Of a stretch of 64,000 nucleotides of DNA, positions 11,773-24,295 are shown piece after piece. Origin of the DNA: Chinchilla lanigera (lineage: Eukaryota; Chordata; Mammalia; Rodentia; Chinchillidae); assembly GCF_000276665.1 (NCBI RefSeq), contig NW_004955465.1, forward strand, positions 6,591,070 through 6,655,069, given 5' to 3'. The position numbers and the translations under genes were made by a program. Position 1 is the stretch's first letter. Every line of letters begins with the position of its first letter. The notes under the pieces are model-generated. The model was not told where the DNA came from, did no database searches, and saw only the letters and a list, made by a program, of their open reading frames with translations.

Positions 11773-12479
11773 GGCACTAACATTTTAAATGTGGCAATTC
11801 TGTATGAACAGTCTCTAAACCTTGCTGTTCATCAAGAACACGGGACTTTGCCTGGTGAGAGTTAGCAGAGAAGGTAGAGAAAACAGGCCTATCCCTGAAT
11901 CCTCCTGGAAAGCTGTATTCCCATCCATGCTTTCTGCCTGGCACTACTGAGGGTCATAAGTGCTGGAGCTGAGAAGACTGAAAATGGAAGATGAACAGCA
12001 GAACTGATGTTCAAAATTGCCTCGCTAGACCCTGGTGGACTCTTTCTTACCCCACAGCACTCCGGGTTTCCATGCCATTGGTCCAGTTTGGTCCAAACAC
12101 CTAGAATGGCCAGCACTGGGCCGGCATGAAACACATGAACAGTTCACCTGGACCGTACATCCACAGACAGCCGGCAGTTATTTGAGCTGCGATATCTCGT
12201 GCAAAGAAAAAATGTTTGTTGTTCAAAACACCCTGACAGGAGGGCTCACTGGTGACTGCCCACCAGGCACCCGAAGTGAAGGAATCAGGGCGCACCACTA
12301 CAGCCAGCCTCTCTGATGACCCTCAGCCCCATCTCCTCCCCTCCCACACAATGCATTTCTCAGCTGCTTTACTAACGTCTCTCACACACATTCAATCTCT
12401 GCAGTTCAGCTGGAAGAGAAAAGCAATGAAATGAAAAGGGGCTTTCCAGACCACAGGTCTAGCACGCCATTTCTCCTAC

Positions 12480-12616
12480 CTTAGTGGGTTATCTGAATGG
12501 GTCTCCATGTGGGTCTCCAGTCCATACTTGCAAACAAACTCTTTGAAACACACTGGGCAGTGAAAGACTTCATCATCTGCCTTCTCCAAGTCACCTGCCT
12601 GTCCATCTTCCACCAT
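12480..12616 (-). CDS. RREB1: RREB1 coding exon 5 (residues 191-236, zinc finger 4)
   Basis: This 137-bp exon encodes codons 191-235 plus two bases of codon 236. It begins with the acidic linker [16 protein letters not shown] and then carries the complete fourth C2H2 finger: C210, C213, H226 and H230. It ends in the NPL leading into finger 5. Splice signals are clear. The acceptor is a pyrimidine-rich ccctcag before 12616, and the donor is aag|gtagga at 12480/12479. The reading frame is fixed by the neighbouring exons (phase 0 in, phase 2 out). The fourth finger matches RREB1 and contains an extra cysteine (C219) between the zinc ligands. Confidence 0.95.
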
Positions 12617-13129
12617 CTGAGGGAAAAGCAGAAAGTGAAGTCACAAAGTGGTCTCCCATGTAGAGAGGCCAACACCAGCTCCCCACCTGAACATTAAGAA
12701 TGTGACTGTCCATTCACTCACTCACGTAACAGATACTCACTGAACAGTACCAGCCGCCCACCCACTCCTCAATCCTTTTATCCCCTCAACACAGACTCAG
12801 GACACCCTTACTATTTGCTAAACACCAGAGAATAAAGGGCAGGGCAAGAGAGAACCCAAAGCTAATGACGCTTTCATATTAGCTTGGCAGCAATGTAAAA
12901 AGCATGGAAGTTCTTCATTTCATTCCTCAGCTCAGCAAGGGGTGCTCGAAGAGGAAACACACACAGGTATTCTTTTCTTAGTCACTTTATAAAAACAGTG
13001 TGGGAAAGCACAGGTTAAAAAGCGTACGGTGGCTGTCTGCCAAGTCCCCATACTGTGAAAATAAAGATTAGTGGTATTTTTGCTAAAAGCCCTACGCTGA
13101 GGCATGTCTGTGCCAGGAGCTGAGAAGAC
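12617..13129 (-). other. RREB1: RREB1 intron 4 (513 bp)
   Basis: This is the shortest intron in the window. Its donor (gtcttc) is far from consensus while its acceptor is good. If retained, the frame stays open for 65 codons past K190 and stops at 12934-12932. That product would have only the first three zinc fingers. No recognisable repeats are present. Confidence 0.9.
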
Positions 13130-13274
13130 CTTTTTAGCAGGTGCTGAGTCTTCTCTCTCTGACTCGGCATCGTGACTCAGTTTCCTCTTAGAGGACAGCC
13201 GCCTGCGCTTCAGAGGAGATGGAGGGGCCACGGCTGTAGCACCGTTGGGGTCCTTCTCATGAATCTTCATATGT
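13130..13274 (-). CDS. RREB1: RREB1 coding exon 4 (residues 142-190, basic NLS-like linker)
   Basis: This 145-bp exon completes codon 142 and encodes residues 143-190. The first five residues finish zinc finger 3, supplying its two histidines H143 and H147. A proline/alanine-rich linker follows, then a basic cluster [10 protein letters not shown] (164-173) that looks like a bipartite nuclear-localisation signal. An acidic/serine stretch ([10 protein letters not shown]) comes next, ending in AKK. The acceptor is cttttag before 13274. The donor is aag|gtcttc at 13130/13129: it keeps the invariant GT but matches U1 poorly at +3 to +6. The junction is fixed by the RREB1 family sequence and by phase, because residue 190 must join the exon-5 methionine. 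Confidence 0.93.
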
Positions 13275-13375
13275 CTAAAAGGAATATACAAATACACAAT
13301 GTGAGTTAAGAACAGCAAAAAATCCAGCTCACTTATTTCCTCTAAATTTTTGAGATTACACACGTAAGCACTGGT

Positions 13376-13470
13376 ATTTAAATTTTCTTTTGGCAGTGCT
13401 GGGGATGGAACCCAGAGTCCTGAGCTTCTCAGCAAGTGGTGTATCACCGAGCTACATACACTCCTCACTC
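13376..13470 (-). repeat. ID SINE (antisense)
   Basis: 'gtgctggggatggaacccag' and 'gtatcaccgagctacataca' mark an antisense ID copy about 100 bp upstream of exon 4 in transcript order. Confidence 0.8.
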
Positions 13471-14337
13471 CTGACTTTTCACTAGTTCAGAGACACCGAA
13501 TACAATTTATACAGAGGCTTCTGCCTTCCTAAAACTTCACAACCTCCTTGAATCTCTGCTCAGGCTCCTGTGCTATCCAGAAGGGTTGCTCAATGTCATG
13601 CTGCTTGCTGGAAGATGTTCATGAACTTGACTGGCATTAATGAGCTGGAAACGAACTATCTGGTGACCGGTCCTACTTACTCAGACAAAAAGTACTATTT
13701 TAGGACACCCGCGTCTATAGAATAAAGGATTCCTAGCTTCCCAAACTATCCCACTGGTTCGTAAGTCACCAAGTCACAACTGCGCCCTGTAGCCCCAAAG
13801 CCACCCTGCACTGACCAGTCTTATGTCTCTCCAGTCTCTGGAAAGTATTTGGGGGTCAAATTTGAGACGTGCTGACAGAGCAGATGCGCAGAGCACTTAA
13901 GACCTAAAAGCTTTTCCATGTCCCTCGTGGAATTATGTGGATTCAGAGATCAGGAGAGTAAGCACACAGCGCAACGACTGAGCTACAGGTTACAACTCCA
14001 ACATCCACAGGACGAGGGCACACACAGAGCCGGAAAGGGTTATGTGTAATATTTATGGGTCTGTTCCAAAAAGGAAGTTTAAGGGTCCTGATTTAAGTGG
14101 ACTTATTTCATTAAGTTCTAAAACATCCTAACAAAAGAAAGGTCCCAAGATATACCGGAAAAGAAAGAACGGCATTATAAACAGTCCAACCCAATTTCCT
14201 TATTTTCCAATATAAAAAGGGATTCGTTTTGCTAGTGACAATCACATCGTCTGAGTGGGGTTAAACTGTGCCAGATGTAGGAATGCAGTGTAGCTTTTTA
14301 CAAATAACTGTTTTATGATGATTTTACTTGAGAAGTA

Positions 14338-14425
14338 TTTTTATTTTTGGTGGTGCTGGGGGTGGAATGCGGAGCCTCATGCATGCTAGGAAAGTACTCC
14401 ACCACCAAACTACACCTCCAGCCCC
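14338..14425 (-). repeat. ID SINE (antisense)
   Basis: 'ggtgctgggggtggaatgcg', 'catgcatgctaggaaagtac' and 'ctacacctccagccc' are antisense ID landmarks. Confidence 0.8.
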
Positions 14426-15462
14426 TCAGGAAGTTCTTAAGGGTGGGAAAAATGGCAACATTCTTGCCCACTCTCCTGCCACACCACTGAAAGGCAGCTC
14501 AGTCCCGCCTTCTTGCAGTGCTGTCCTCTGAGGAGACAGGCTGAAGATGAAAACACCAAGCAGCTCGTCAGTCCTGGACAGATTCGTGCTGAGATGTGCT
14601 GGGCAAGGGTTTCAGACAGCCAGGATGCTCCACTCCCACACATAACCTGTGGCCTCCAGCAACGGGAGTCCTCTTCTCAGAAGTGAGTGGATGCACAGTG
14701 CTGGACACGGATGTGGGGCTCTCCGGTCTGCTCTATAGACGGATTCTCGCATTAGTCCCCTGCGCCTCCAAGCCAGCAGACAACACCAGCCCCACGGCCA
14801 TCTGCTGGCTGCAACTGCCGAAGCTATGGTCTGACCTTTGAGAACAGGGCACTCGGAAAGGAGGCGCAGGCCACGCCACTGGGCTCTTGGTGGGAATCAG
14901 TGTGGTGGAGCAGAACGATCTAGCAGGAGGTAACAGACAAGAATCGCAGACCATGATGCCTATGGCCATGTGATTCCTTACCTAATTATTAGGGAAGGAT
15001 ATCACTTAGTCCTTGGTCACCTACAACTATGAGAAAATTAAATGATACAAACAGCCTTGATAAGTACCAAAGATTGTGATCTGAGACCATCTCTTCCTAT
15101 CAAGGTCTGGGGTAAAAAAAGAAAAGTTGGTAAGGTTTTTTTCAACACTGCATGGCTCCCCTCAATTTTAGAAATGTTTATTTTTAAAAAAACCTCTAAG
15201 AATTAAGGAAGATGCTAAAGGATATAAATTAGTATCAAAACTGCCCTTTTAATAACACACTCACAATTAATCTCAAATTATCAAAATCAATACCAACACA
15301 GTGAAAATATCATAAATATGAGAATGACAACTGGAAACAGGTTGTGTGACTGGCACATTTTAGGCTACATATTCCCAACATCCAATACAATTACCTAAAG
15401 TAATACAGAAAGGTTGCTTCACTATTTTGTCCTGGAATTTCTGAGAGAAGCTGTTTCCACAA

Positions 15463-15490
15463 AGGAGAGGAGGAGGAGGAGGAGGAGGAA
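15463..15490 (+). repeat. (GGA)n microsatellite
   Basis: About nine consecutive GGA/AGG units. It is purine-only on the plus strand. Confidence 0.9.
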
Positions 15491-17764
15491 AGCTGGAGCC
15501 TGCATTTAGTAAGCGTCTGTGGGAACCTGTTACCAACTGCTGCTTTCATTTTGCAGCAGGTGAGGTGCAGAGGGGCCTGTGGCCCCCGACCAGAATGAAC
15601 TCTGGCGTGCTGGTTCCCACATTCATGGTCTTTCTCCCACCTTGGCTGCCTACAAAGCTAAGGTCGCCTATTAACTCCATGGGGACCACTGGCTGGACTC
15701 TCAGGGCTATAATCAAACCCGGGCACTTCCTCTCTAGTAGACTGTGGCCCCAGGTGGAAGAGCTGGTACCAAACGCTGAATTCCACCAGAAGATGGGGTG
15801 GGGAGAAGAAATCAAAGGTCAGAGCCTGCCCCTCCACGAGTCTCATGCCTCTATCCTAGTCCCAGAGCTTAACACTGCCCTTGGCCACGTGACTGCAGAG
15901 CAGAGGGTGAAGGGAGAGGCAGGTCAAAGCAGTCTTATGGGCTCCATGGCACTGTCGGGGCTGATGACCACAATCCACTCTATTCTGACTGAGCCTCCTT
16001 GAGCCTCAGGTTCAAAACAGGCACAGTTATGCTCTAGGGTGAAATCTCTGGTTTCTGGCCATAACATGAGAGGTTCCCAATCTCTCCCTCCACCCACATG
16101 GTGACCAAAGCAGCAGGACGATTCAAGTCTTTGGTTTCAAGTCAATGGCCTGAGCGCCAGCCAGGTCCCATGTCAGACGTGATCTGCAGTTAGATCTCCT
16201 CCACCCTGAACCCTGCCCTGCTTCCCTAGGCTCAGCAGCAGGGGCAGCAACTTTTGCTGTTCATTTCCTCCCAAAGGCTCACAGGAAGTAGGGCAAGTCA
16301 TCGTGAAGAGCCAGTCACAGCCCCATCCCCTCAGTGGAAGGTCATGGCAGAGAGAAGGGGTGGTAGGGAAGAGACATTTCTGTCCCCTGCTTTTAAAAGG
16401 CTGGGGCCTGCGTTTCTCCTAGGTTTTACTTCAGAGGCCAATCTGTCTCATTTCCATGAACTCCAGAGTCAGTGGATGGACTGACTCTGAAGCCCAGAAC
16501 TGGAGGGAAGCTGAGACATTCTTCAGTCACTCATTCGGCACCGAAAGTCCCTCTCCACAGCAGACTGAAGACAGTATTGTCTGGTTCTGCTCGAACACTT
16601 CTAGCAACAAGGACTTCTCCACTTTCACCAGTTGTTCTCACTGAAAAAACTGTCTTCCCCCATAAAGTCAGAAATCCCACCCCCACTGTGTCTGTCTGTC
16701 CTCAGAGACAATATGGTGTCAGTCTATACTCTCTTCCATGGGGCAGCTTGGTCAACAGTGCAAGAGGACACTGCCTTTCTCCCAGTTCTCCTCTCAAAAT
16801 GAAAAACTATCCCTCACTCCCGAACCCTCCCCGCCTCTGGCCCCAAGTGCTGCTTGCAGGTCTGTTGAATCCTCCTGGTCACTAACCTCAGAATACTCTC
16901 CAGGTTGCAGCTATCGTTCACCAGTATCTGATCATGCTGGATTCAATACACACCAATCCGGAAGTGGTCTGAGAACTCACTTCTGTTGGTCCACTGAGTT
17001 TAACAATGACCTTACACCCTCAGTTCCTACCTACCCCAGCCCCACCATGGATTAAACCCAAGGCCTCTGCCCACTACATCCCAAGTCCTTGCCATGATTC
17101 CTTCAGACTGCTGTCAAACCACGTCTCTTCTACTCTGCACTTGGGTAGGTACTAGATGTCTTCATTTTCCAGACCAGCAAGGGTGGTGAGGGTGAGTCTT
17201 GCGACGTGTAATGATGGTGGGAGACAAAACTGGTAGGCACCTTTCTGCAAAGTGGCTCAGTGACAGGGACTGGGATTTTAAAGATGTACATCTTCATTCC
17301 ACTAATCCCACTCACACAAATTCACCTAAAGGACTAACTGGCAGATACAGGGCACACACTGACAACTACGGCTCTGCCACTAGCAGGCCTTAATACTGTA
17401 ACCTGGCCACCACACTTCCGCTGCGGCTCTGCTATGCATTCCCTACACAGCAGCCAGTCTGAGCTTCTGAACATACATCCAGCACACCTCCCTGCTTAGT
17501 TCTTACATCAGACTGGTTCTTGGGAGTAAATCTGGCCTCCAACTGTCTCTTGGCCCTCTGGGGCCTACACTCAACCAGCAAGCTCAGCCCCTGCTCTCCC
17601 GCTGCCTGGGAGGCTGCACCTCAAGGCCTTCCCAGGCCTGACTCCAGCGCTAGGTTTCCCATCTGCAGCCCTCCCATGAGGCCTTCCCGCACAGCCCACC
17701 TGTGTAGCGTCCTCCTGGTTTACTTTGCTTCCAACACACAGCAGAGACCAAAGCTTCCCATACT

Positions 17765-17895
17765 TTTTTTTTTGAGACTAGGTCTCACTATGCCGTTCAG
17801 GCTAGACTTGAACTCACGATGCAGGCCAGGCTGGCCTCGAACTCTGGGCAATCCTCCTGCCTCTGACTACAGTCACCTGCTACCTCGCCTGGCCA
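17765..17895 (-). repeat. B1-type SINE with internal duplication (antisense)
   Basis: 'gagactaggtctcactatgc' is followed by two copies of the 'caggctagacttgaactcac' / 'caggctggcctcgaactctg' module. This is the internal tandem duplication typical of many rodent B1s. Confidence 0.85.
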
Positions 17896-18549
17896 TGAGT
17901 ATCTGCCGCCTCATGGAATGGATGAATGAAGGACAGAAGAACGAAGCAAATGCAAACTCTCACTCGAGTACCATAAGAACACACATCCTCAGGTTGGGGA
18001 CACTATAATTTATCTCACCAAGACTTAAGGTGAGCAAACTTAGTGTCTGACTGTAAACAGTGCTATGCCAAAGGGACTTTAAGGGAAAGCATCTCAACAA
18101 TGGATGCCGAGGACAAAGGTTAGTTTTCTCTCTTATTAGTATTAAATTGTGCTCATTCACTCAAAGTAAAACCTTTACCCATAGTGGAGAGAGGTTAATG
18201 TAAAAATCAAAGTTTGCTTCTGCATAGATTTCTGGAATTTTCCTTCAGAGGCATGCTATTTGCTCAGTACGATCCTGCCACACTGTGGTCTGAGGAAGGA
18301 ATTTGTTCGCACATCAAGAATCAAGAGAAGTTTTCTGCCATTCATTAACAACCACAGGGGCTTTTATAGTGATATACGAAAACTAATATTGCAGGTGAGA
18401 AAAAAAACCAGTCGGTACTTTTTCAAGTGCTAATGGGAGTCCACTTTGAATTTAGAAGTAGATGCTGATTTCCAACTTAGTTTTTTCTCCAGGAAATCTA
18501 ATTGTTTTTTGCTTTCTACAGTTTGAAAAAATCCACTTTGTCTTTATCT

Positions 18550-18626
18550 TGTGGTGCTGGGGATTGAACCCAGGGCCTATACATGCCAGAGAGGTACTCT
18601 ACCACTGGGCTACACTCCTACCCCTA
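18550..18626 (-). repeat. ID SINE (antisense)
   Basis: 'gtggtgctggggattgaacc' and 'ctctaccactgggctacact' mark an antisense ID element. Confidence 0.85.
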
Positions 18627-18934
18627 AGATCCAGGTAGAGGGGCCATGACAACAGGAAAACATTAGAGCTAAACGAGATAAATTGGTGACCAAATCACCA
18701 GGGAGTCAGACAAAGTCCTAAATCACAGCCCTCCTGCCTTCCCAAACACCCTCCCTTCCCAGTTCTAAGCACAGGAGCTTTCTTCTGGCCTTTCCCAGGC
18801 ATATAAGGCATTGGATTTTGCCCCTTAGGCACTGGTTTGAGCTGAACAGCAAGCAGGACTTTGGGCGGGAAGATGGAGTAGAAGCTGAAGAACACGTGAT
18901 AGCGATGAAGTCACAGAGTGAACTCCGAACCCTG

Positions 18935-19045
18935 ATGCATTTAAGGTCAGCTCCTGGTTCTGCCACCCAGTAACCATGGAGATTCCAGTTACTTAGGCTA
19001 TCTGGGCTTTTGTTTGTGCATCTGTAAAATGAGAACAGTACTGCC
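18935..19045 (+). repeat. MIR-like remnant
   Basis: 'ggttctgccacccagtaacc' followed by 'gtgcatctgtaaaatgagaa' follows the MIR core. Confidence 0.6.
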
Positions 19046-21079
19046 AGTCTCTTAGAGCTGGTGTCCAGATCAGGGCCCTCCAATGAAGGCTGTTTCAAAT
19101 GAAGATCCCTGGAGCAGGGCCCAGCAATCTGGGTTTCTACAGTCCTGAGGGTGACGCTGAAGCTTGCTCAAGTGTGAGAACCGCAGGGACTAGTGGAATT
19201 CTGCAGCCCTTTATGTGTGTGGGTTTAGTTAACTATCTGACTAGGGTGTTGAGAATTTTTGTATACGCGCATCAAACTCTCTCGGATTCATCTTCCAATA
19301 AACCACAGTCTCTGGGTAAGCCTGCCATGCATAAACACTTCGCAGGGTTGGGAAATCTAACATCTGTCCTCTGGCGGCAAAATCCTTTGGAAAACCCTCA
19401 GTACGTTTAATAGGACCCAAGCTGAGCACACCTAGTTAGCGGCATTCTTTAAACCTTCTGGTACCTAATCTATGTGTGAGGGTTAAAGCTCAGGCAATCT
19501 AGACATTTCCAGTATTTGCCAACTTTCAGGTCTTAATTCCTCACAGGCTGTTAGTGGAGGAGCTAAATTATTTGCTCCTTGCAGTGAAGGGCACTGCAAG
19601 GAAGGTTGCTGTCAGCGCACAGGGCCCTGCACACAGACGGCACCTGGCGTCAGGGACGTCAGCTGAGCACAGCCGGCTCGGTGAGGTTCTGGCTGCCTGG
19701 CAGCAGATACGTCCCCACCTGTACCTGGAGCAGTCTTCCTGTCCAGTGATGCCTTACGATAACCTGAGAGGGAGAAAGATCCACAAGTACCACAGCTCTC
19801 CAGAAACCTCCATATCTAACCAAAGAAAAGTACATCTCCAGAAAGATTTGCGACAAATGCCTAGGAGAGGAGCTCAGGGTGAAGAGCTGGGTGATGTTCT
19901 AACATCCATTAAGATCTGCACAAGCAAAAGAGGAGGACGGAGTGTGACGCAGGGGGGCGGGGGGAATGCCTGGTGGGAGAAGAATGGCAGGGCTTTGGCC
20001 ACGGGCGCTGCCCCCTGTCTGTCATCATGAAGGCACCTTTGAGTACCTACAAGATTGTTCACATTCAGTCATGCTTGTTCACAGGCTGGTCACAGCTGTG
20101 CCAGGGAGCAGAAGGCTTGGTGAGGCAAACGCAGCTGTGCTGATCCAACAGCCAGCACTCAGAAAAGTCGAGAAGCAGCTGGGCATGAGGTGCGAACCTC
20201 TCCGTGTGGCCCACCGTGGGAACACCTCAGAGGACTGTTCCCTGGTTCCTGGGAAGCTTGGGAAAGCGCCCCTTATCTGCACCCACCACCAGGCCAATGG
20301 CCAGCAGAGGCTACAAGTGAAGTCCTGCTCCTCAAGCTGGGCAACTGGAGCTCTTCCCCTGCCCTGCTCTGGCAGCTCCTCGCGGACTTCTGCCCTGTAG
20401 AGCTGGGTGGCGTGTCTCAAGAGCAGAGGGTTTCCCTCACCTCCGTGACTGGCATTCATTTTGCTGTGCCAGCGAAGGGGACAGCTCAATTTTATTCAAA
20501 ATGGGGAATCTGACTTCAAAGCAGTGTTCATGACTACATTTTCACATTCCTTGCTGACACTTTCGGGGTGCTATCTCCACTGCTCTTCAGCCCGTGTGTA
20601 CCTGTCTCTCTCTCATTCTCCACTAGGGTGGTTCTGTCTTGGTGTAGATAGCTCCTCACAGATGAAGTGAGCTGGAATTTCAACGCCGAAGAACTCTTTA
20701 CTCAGGCACCCTTGTGGGCAGGGAGAAGAAGGGCACCTTTGGAACCTGAATTCCTCTACTTTCCTCCTTCCAATGACCTGGAAGCTGCCGGCCTTTGACC
20801 AGAGCTGAAGGACCACAACCTTGGCTGTGGGACTCTATTTAGAAAACAGAAGCTCTCTCTGCACGGTCCCTCCTCCTCTCCCATCCAGGGGCAAAGGCTT
20901 GGCGGGCAGCCCAGGGCCATCAAATACCAACCTTTACATAACCTTCAGTCTCCACACTACTCTCGGCAGACCTGCAAGTCAGTATACCCTAAACTTAGAT
21001 TTTCCCCCCTTTGCCTGTACTTAGTTTACTAAACTAACTTCTCAGTTGTTATACTCGGCATACATTATCTGCAGATTCA

Positions 21080-21200
21080 GCCTGGTGTAGTAGTGGTGCA
21101 CACGTGCTTGGGAAGCTCAGGCAGGGGAACTGCTCAAGCTCAGGAGATGGGGCCACTCCAGCAACACAGCAAGGCCTCATCTCAAAGAATAGAAGAACAA
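21080..21200 (+). repeat. B1-type SINE
   Basis: 'gcctggtgtagtagtggtgc', 'gggaagctcaggcaggggaa' and 'cagcaaggcctcatctcaaa' match a diverged B1. Confidence 0.75.
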
Positions 21201-21849
21201 AACAACAAAACCAGAGAGTCTTGAAAAACAAACCAAAGGGCTCAGAGGCTGAAATGAGAACTCTTTCATTTATGTAGGGCTGAAATCACCTTGCTTGGAT
21301 CTTCTCCATGTGACTCCAGAGGTACAAGCAAAGCTGCCATTCTCTACTTGACAGCCCCTAAGTATCTCACGGACATCGGTTGTAATGAAATGAACACTTT
21401 CTCCCCCCAAGCGGAAGCCCGTTGATGTCCTCAACCATTCCAGGTGACTTCTGTGTTGAGTGTCAAAGACAGCGTCCCAGCAAGGTTGACACTTCCAAAG
21501 TGGCCTCATCAGCTGCAGCCATTTCCCCTGGGGGAAGACATCACCAGCCCACCATGGAGAATGCTTTCCTGTCCAATAGGGACAATGCCAGCCTCAAAGC
21601 CACCCCAGCCTAAGCTTCATTTCTCACCTCAGCCTCGAGTGGGTTTGCTCAGGTCTCTGAAGGATGGTAGAACCTTGCCACTCATGTTTGTCCTCCTTTT
21701 GTGGAGGAGGAAGAGATGACAGTCTTTATAATAAGGAATGACAGACGCAGGCTGGGCCCTTCGAGGTGGTCATCTCAGGCCCAATAGGAAAGATGTGGGC
21801 ACAGCTCTGGTGCAGAGAAGTAGTGTGGTGACAAAGAAAAGCCACTGCA

Positions 21850-22010
21850 GCTGGGCGTGGTGATGCACACTTGTAATCCCAGCACTCAGGAGACTGAGGC
21901 AGGAGGATCGTTGAGAGTTCAAGACCAGCCTGGGCTACAAAGTGAGCTCAAGGCCAGACTGAACTGCATAGCGAGACCCTGTCTCAAAAAGACAAAAAAA
22001 AAAAAAAAAA
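21850..22010 (+). repeat. B1-type SINE with internal duplication
   Basis: A full-length B1: 'gctgggcgtggtgatgcaca', duplicated 'ccagcctgggctacaaagtg' / 'ggccagactgaactgcatag' modules, then 'gagaccctgtctcaaaaaga' and a poly-A tail. Confidence 0.92.
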
Positions 22011-23546
22011 AGCCATTGCCACCTGAGACACCTTGTTAAAGTGTGTAGAGGCAGTGAGAAACTGAGAAGGCGAGGGAACCAAACCAGAAAGAGAATGACT
22101 ACAAATACTGTAATCCAAGAAAAATGTCTCCTTCTCCCCTAACAGGGAGACAGAGCGCCTGCTCTAGGACTACAGCAGCTCATGGCCACCTTCATCTCAG
22201 GTGGGATGGATGTGGGACACACGAGGCCTCTGCTCTCCAGAGATAACAGAATACAATGGCATGCTCCAGGGAAGAGATAGCATATTGTCCTGCCAACAGC
22301 AAGCCAGGTCCGGGGGACAGACAGTGGGGAAGAAGGGCTTACAATCTTGGCGGGACCCACAGCACTCAGAGCTCAGTTTTGCTGCCTGTAAAACTGGGTC
22401 AGCAGCCCTCCTGAAGGAGTTGGTTATGTAAGCATGAAAACTAAGAGTGAAGTGCCGGTACCACATATACCCACGAGCCCATTATGCAACACTATCTCAG
22501 GTTTAAGGAAATATAAAATCTCCCTCCACTGAAGGCCAACAACCTCTCCATGAAGGATCCTAGAGCCCTAAAAAAAGCAGAGAACAGCTCACAGGTACAC
22601 AGCAGCACCAAAGGGGAATGGGGATGCTGCGTCACCAGCACACAGGCTAACGCATTCACTCGAGGAGGGAAGGTGGGTATGCATGTGTGTGTGGAGGGGG
22701 TTAGATGTTGTTGCTAATCACCTTCCTTAACAAATCAGAAAAACGTTGACAGTGAGTGGGCACGTTTAGATGTTTGCTAGCACCAGCTTGCTCAGCCCAA
22801 ACAGGTTGGACAGGTTGGATATTTAAACAAAGGAGGAAAAATGCAAGGTATAAAGCCCAATGAAGAGCTGCCCTGGAAATGCAGCCAGCAGCCTCCAGGT
22901 TTGTTTGTGATCTAATGTGGAAATCAGGCCCTCAGTTTCATGTGACAAAACTAAACTGGACATACATTCAGGATCTGTTTAAAGTTCTCAGGACGCCATG
23001 CTTGGTGGGAGAGGGGACAGGGCACATGGGAAGCTCTCCACCCCTCATCCTGTCCCCAGGAACCCATCCTTGCCTGACGTGACCTGATTTGCCTCTCTCA
23101 TAACTGCCCGGCTATTCAAGTGTGGGCAGGCATGATGCTCCAGATTTTGATGTCATCTCCCAGTTTTACCTGGTAAGACAGAGCTTTTGAAATATTTCAA
23201 CAAGGGATGTCAAAAACATTGTACGACTAACATTCAAGAGAAAAATTCTTTTGCATTTGCTTCATCTCCCAGAAATGAAGAGACAAATACCCCCTCTGCC
23301 AGAATAGAAGACCCAAGTTACAAAAAGTGTCCAGTCAGCCAAATGATAAAAAGCTAGTTATGAAACCAATCAAAAAACTGAAAAGCAGTAGTGAGAAAAA
23401 AAGGACTAGCTGCTGTTTAACATACCCGTATGTGTGCAGTTTTGTGAGCTCTCACTCTCTCTGGCACAAGTGGACACCAACTGGTCTTTTGGACAGAAAT
23501 AAAAATAGGCACTAGCCACAAGTACATTTTTCAACTGTTCCCTCAA

Positions 23547-23566
23547 AAAAAAAAAAAAAAAAAAGC
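23547..23566 (+). repeat. Poly-A tract
   Basis: An A-run of about 18-20 bases with no recognisable element body upstream. It may be an orphan retroposon tail or a simple repeat. Confidence 0.7.
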
Positions 23567-24179
23567 CATGCTGACTGTTAAACAAGTATTAGAGAAAACA
23601 AACAAACAAAAAGTAAACGAAAAATTATTTAGAAGATGTCAAGTCTAGCAAACCCAAAACACACAATACAATAGACTATCAATTAAGACTGGCTGACTTT
23701 CAGCTTGGATGTTTCCTTATTCCTTTTTTATTTATTTGAATAATGAAATTATGTGGCAAGTCATTCTCGCCTACTCCTTCTCAAGAGAATAATGGTAGCT
23801 TTTTACTATTTGCAGATTTCTAAAATGCAAAGTAAAATTTTTGAAAAAGACCACAGAATCTCAACTAATAGTATAAATGCAAATCCATACTACAAATATA
23901 AAAAATCACAGAGCAAACCAGTTAGTAAAAAGGAAAGTATTCAGATAATAATGAGGATTTGCACAATTCAGAAATGGAAATGCAGGCATATGGCACACAG
24001 CTTCTGTACAAAGCACTGTTATCAGGCTTGGGCTCTCAGAATGTGGCCTACGTTACTCCCATTGTTAAAGGGCATGGGGTCTATTTCTTGCTTTGGTAAA
24101 TCTATATTCTGAGCTGGTACACAGAAGGGCTTACTGCATTAAATATCTTCATGGTGAAGAGAAAGGAAGGCAATGAGAA

Positions 24180-24295
24180 TTTGTTGAGCATCTAATGCTG
24201 AGCCAGAGGTTTAGTATTTAATCCCTGTAACAGACTGTGAGCAAAACATTACCTCCACTAAACATCAAGAAACAGAGACTGCTGGCCATACACAG
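24180..24295 (+). repeat. MIR-like remnant
   Basis: 'gttgagcatctaatgctgag', 'atttaatccctgtaacagac' and 'aagaaacagagact' follow the MIR consensus order. Confidence 0.5.

Larger units (their letters stand above)
983..12479 (-). other. RREB1: RREB1 intron 5 (11.5 kb)
   Basis: This intron separates the exons that share codon 236 (ag|a). It holds ID and B1 SINEs (listed separately), MIR-like remnants and long stretches of unique, fairly GC-rich DNA (about 7.8-9.4 kb and 10-11.1 kb). No other gene is supported. The open frames here are short, lack splice or coding signals, and many fall in SINEs. A decoy exon-like segment at 5864-5903 is discussed in the findings. Confidence 0.85.

Noticed and set aside
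12932..13129. Extension of the exon 4 frame as constitutive coding sequence
   Set aside because: The family sequence and phase require K190 to join the methionine of exon 5. The extra 65 residues are intronic unless the intron is retained.
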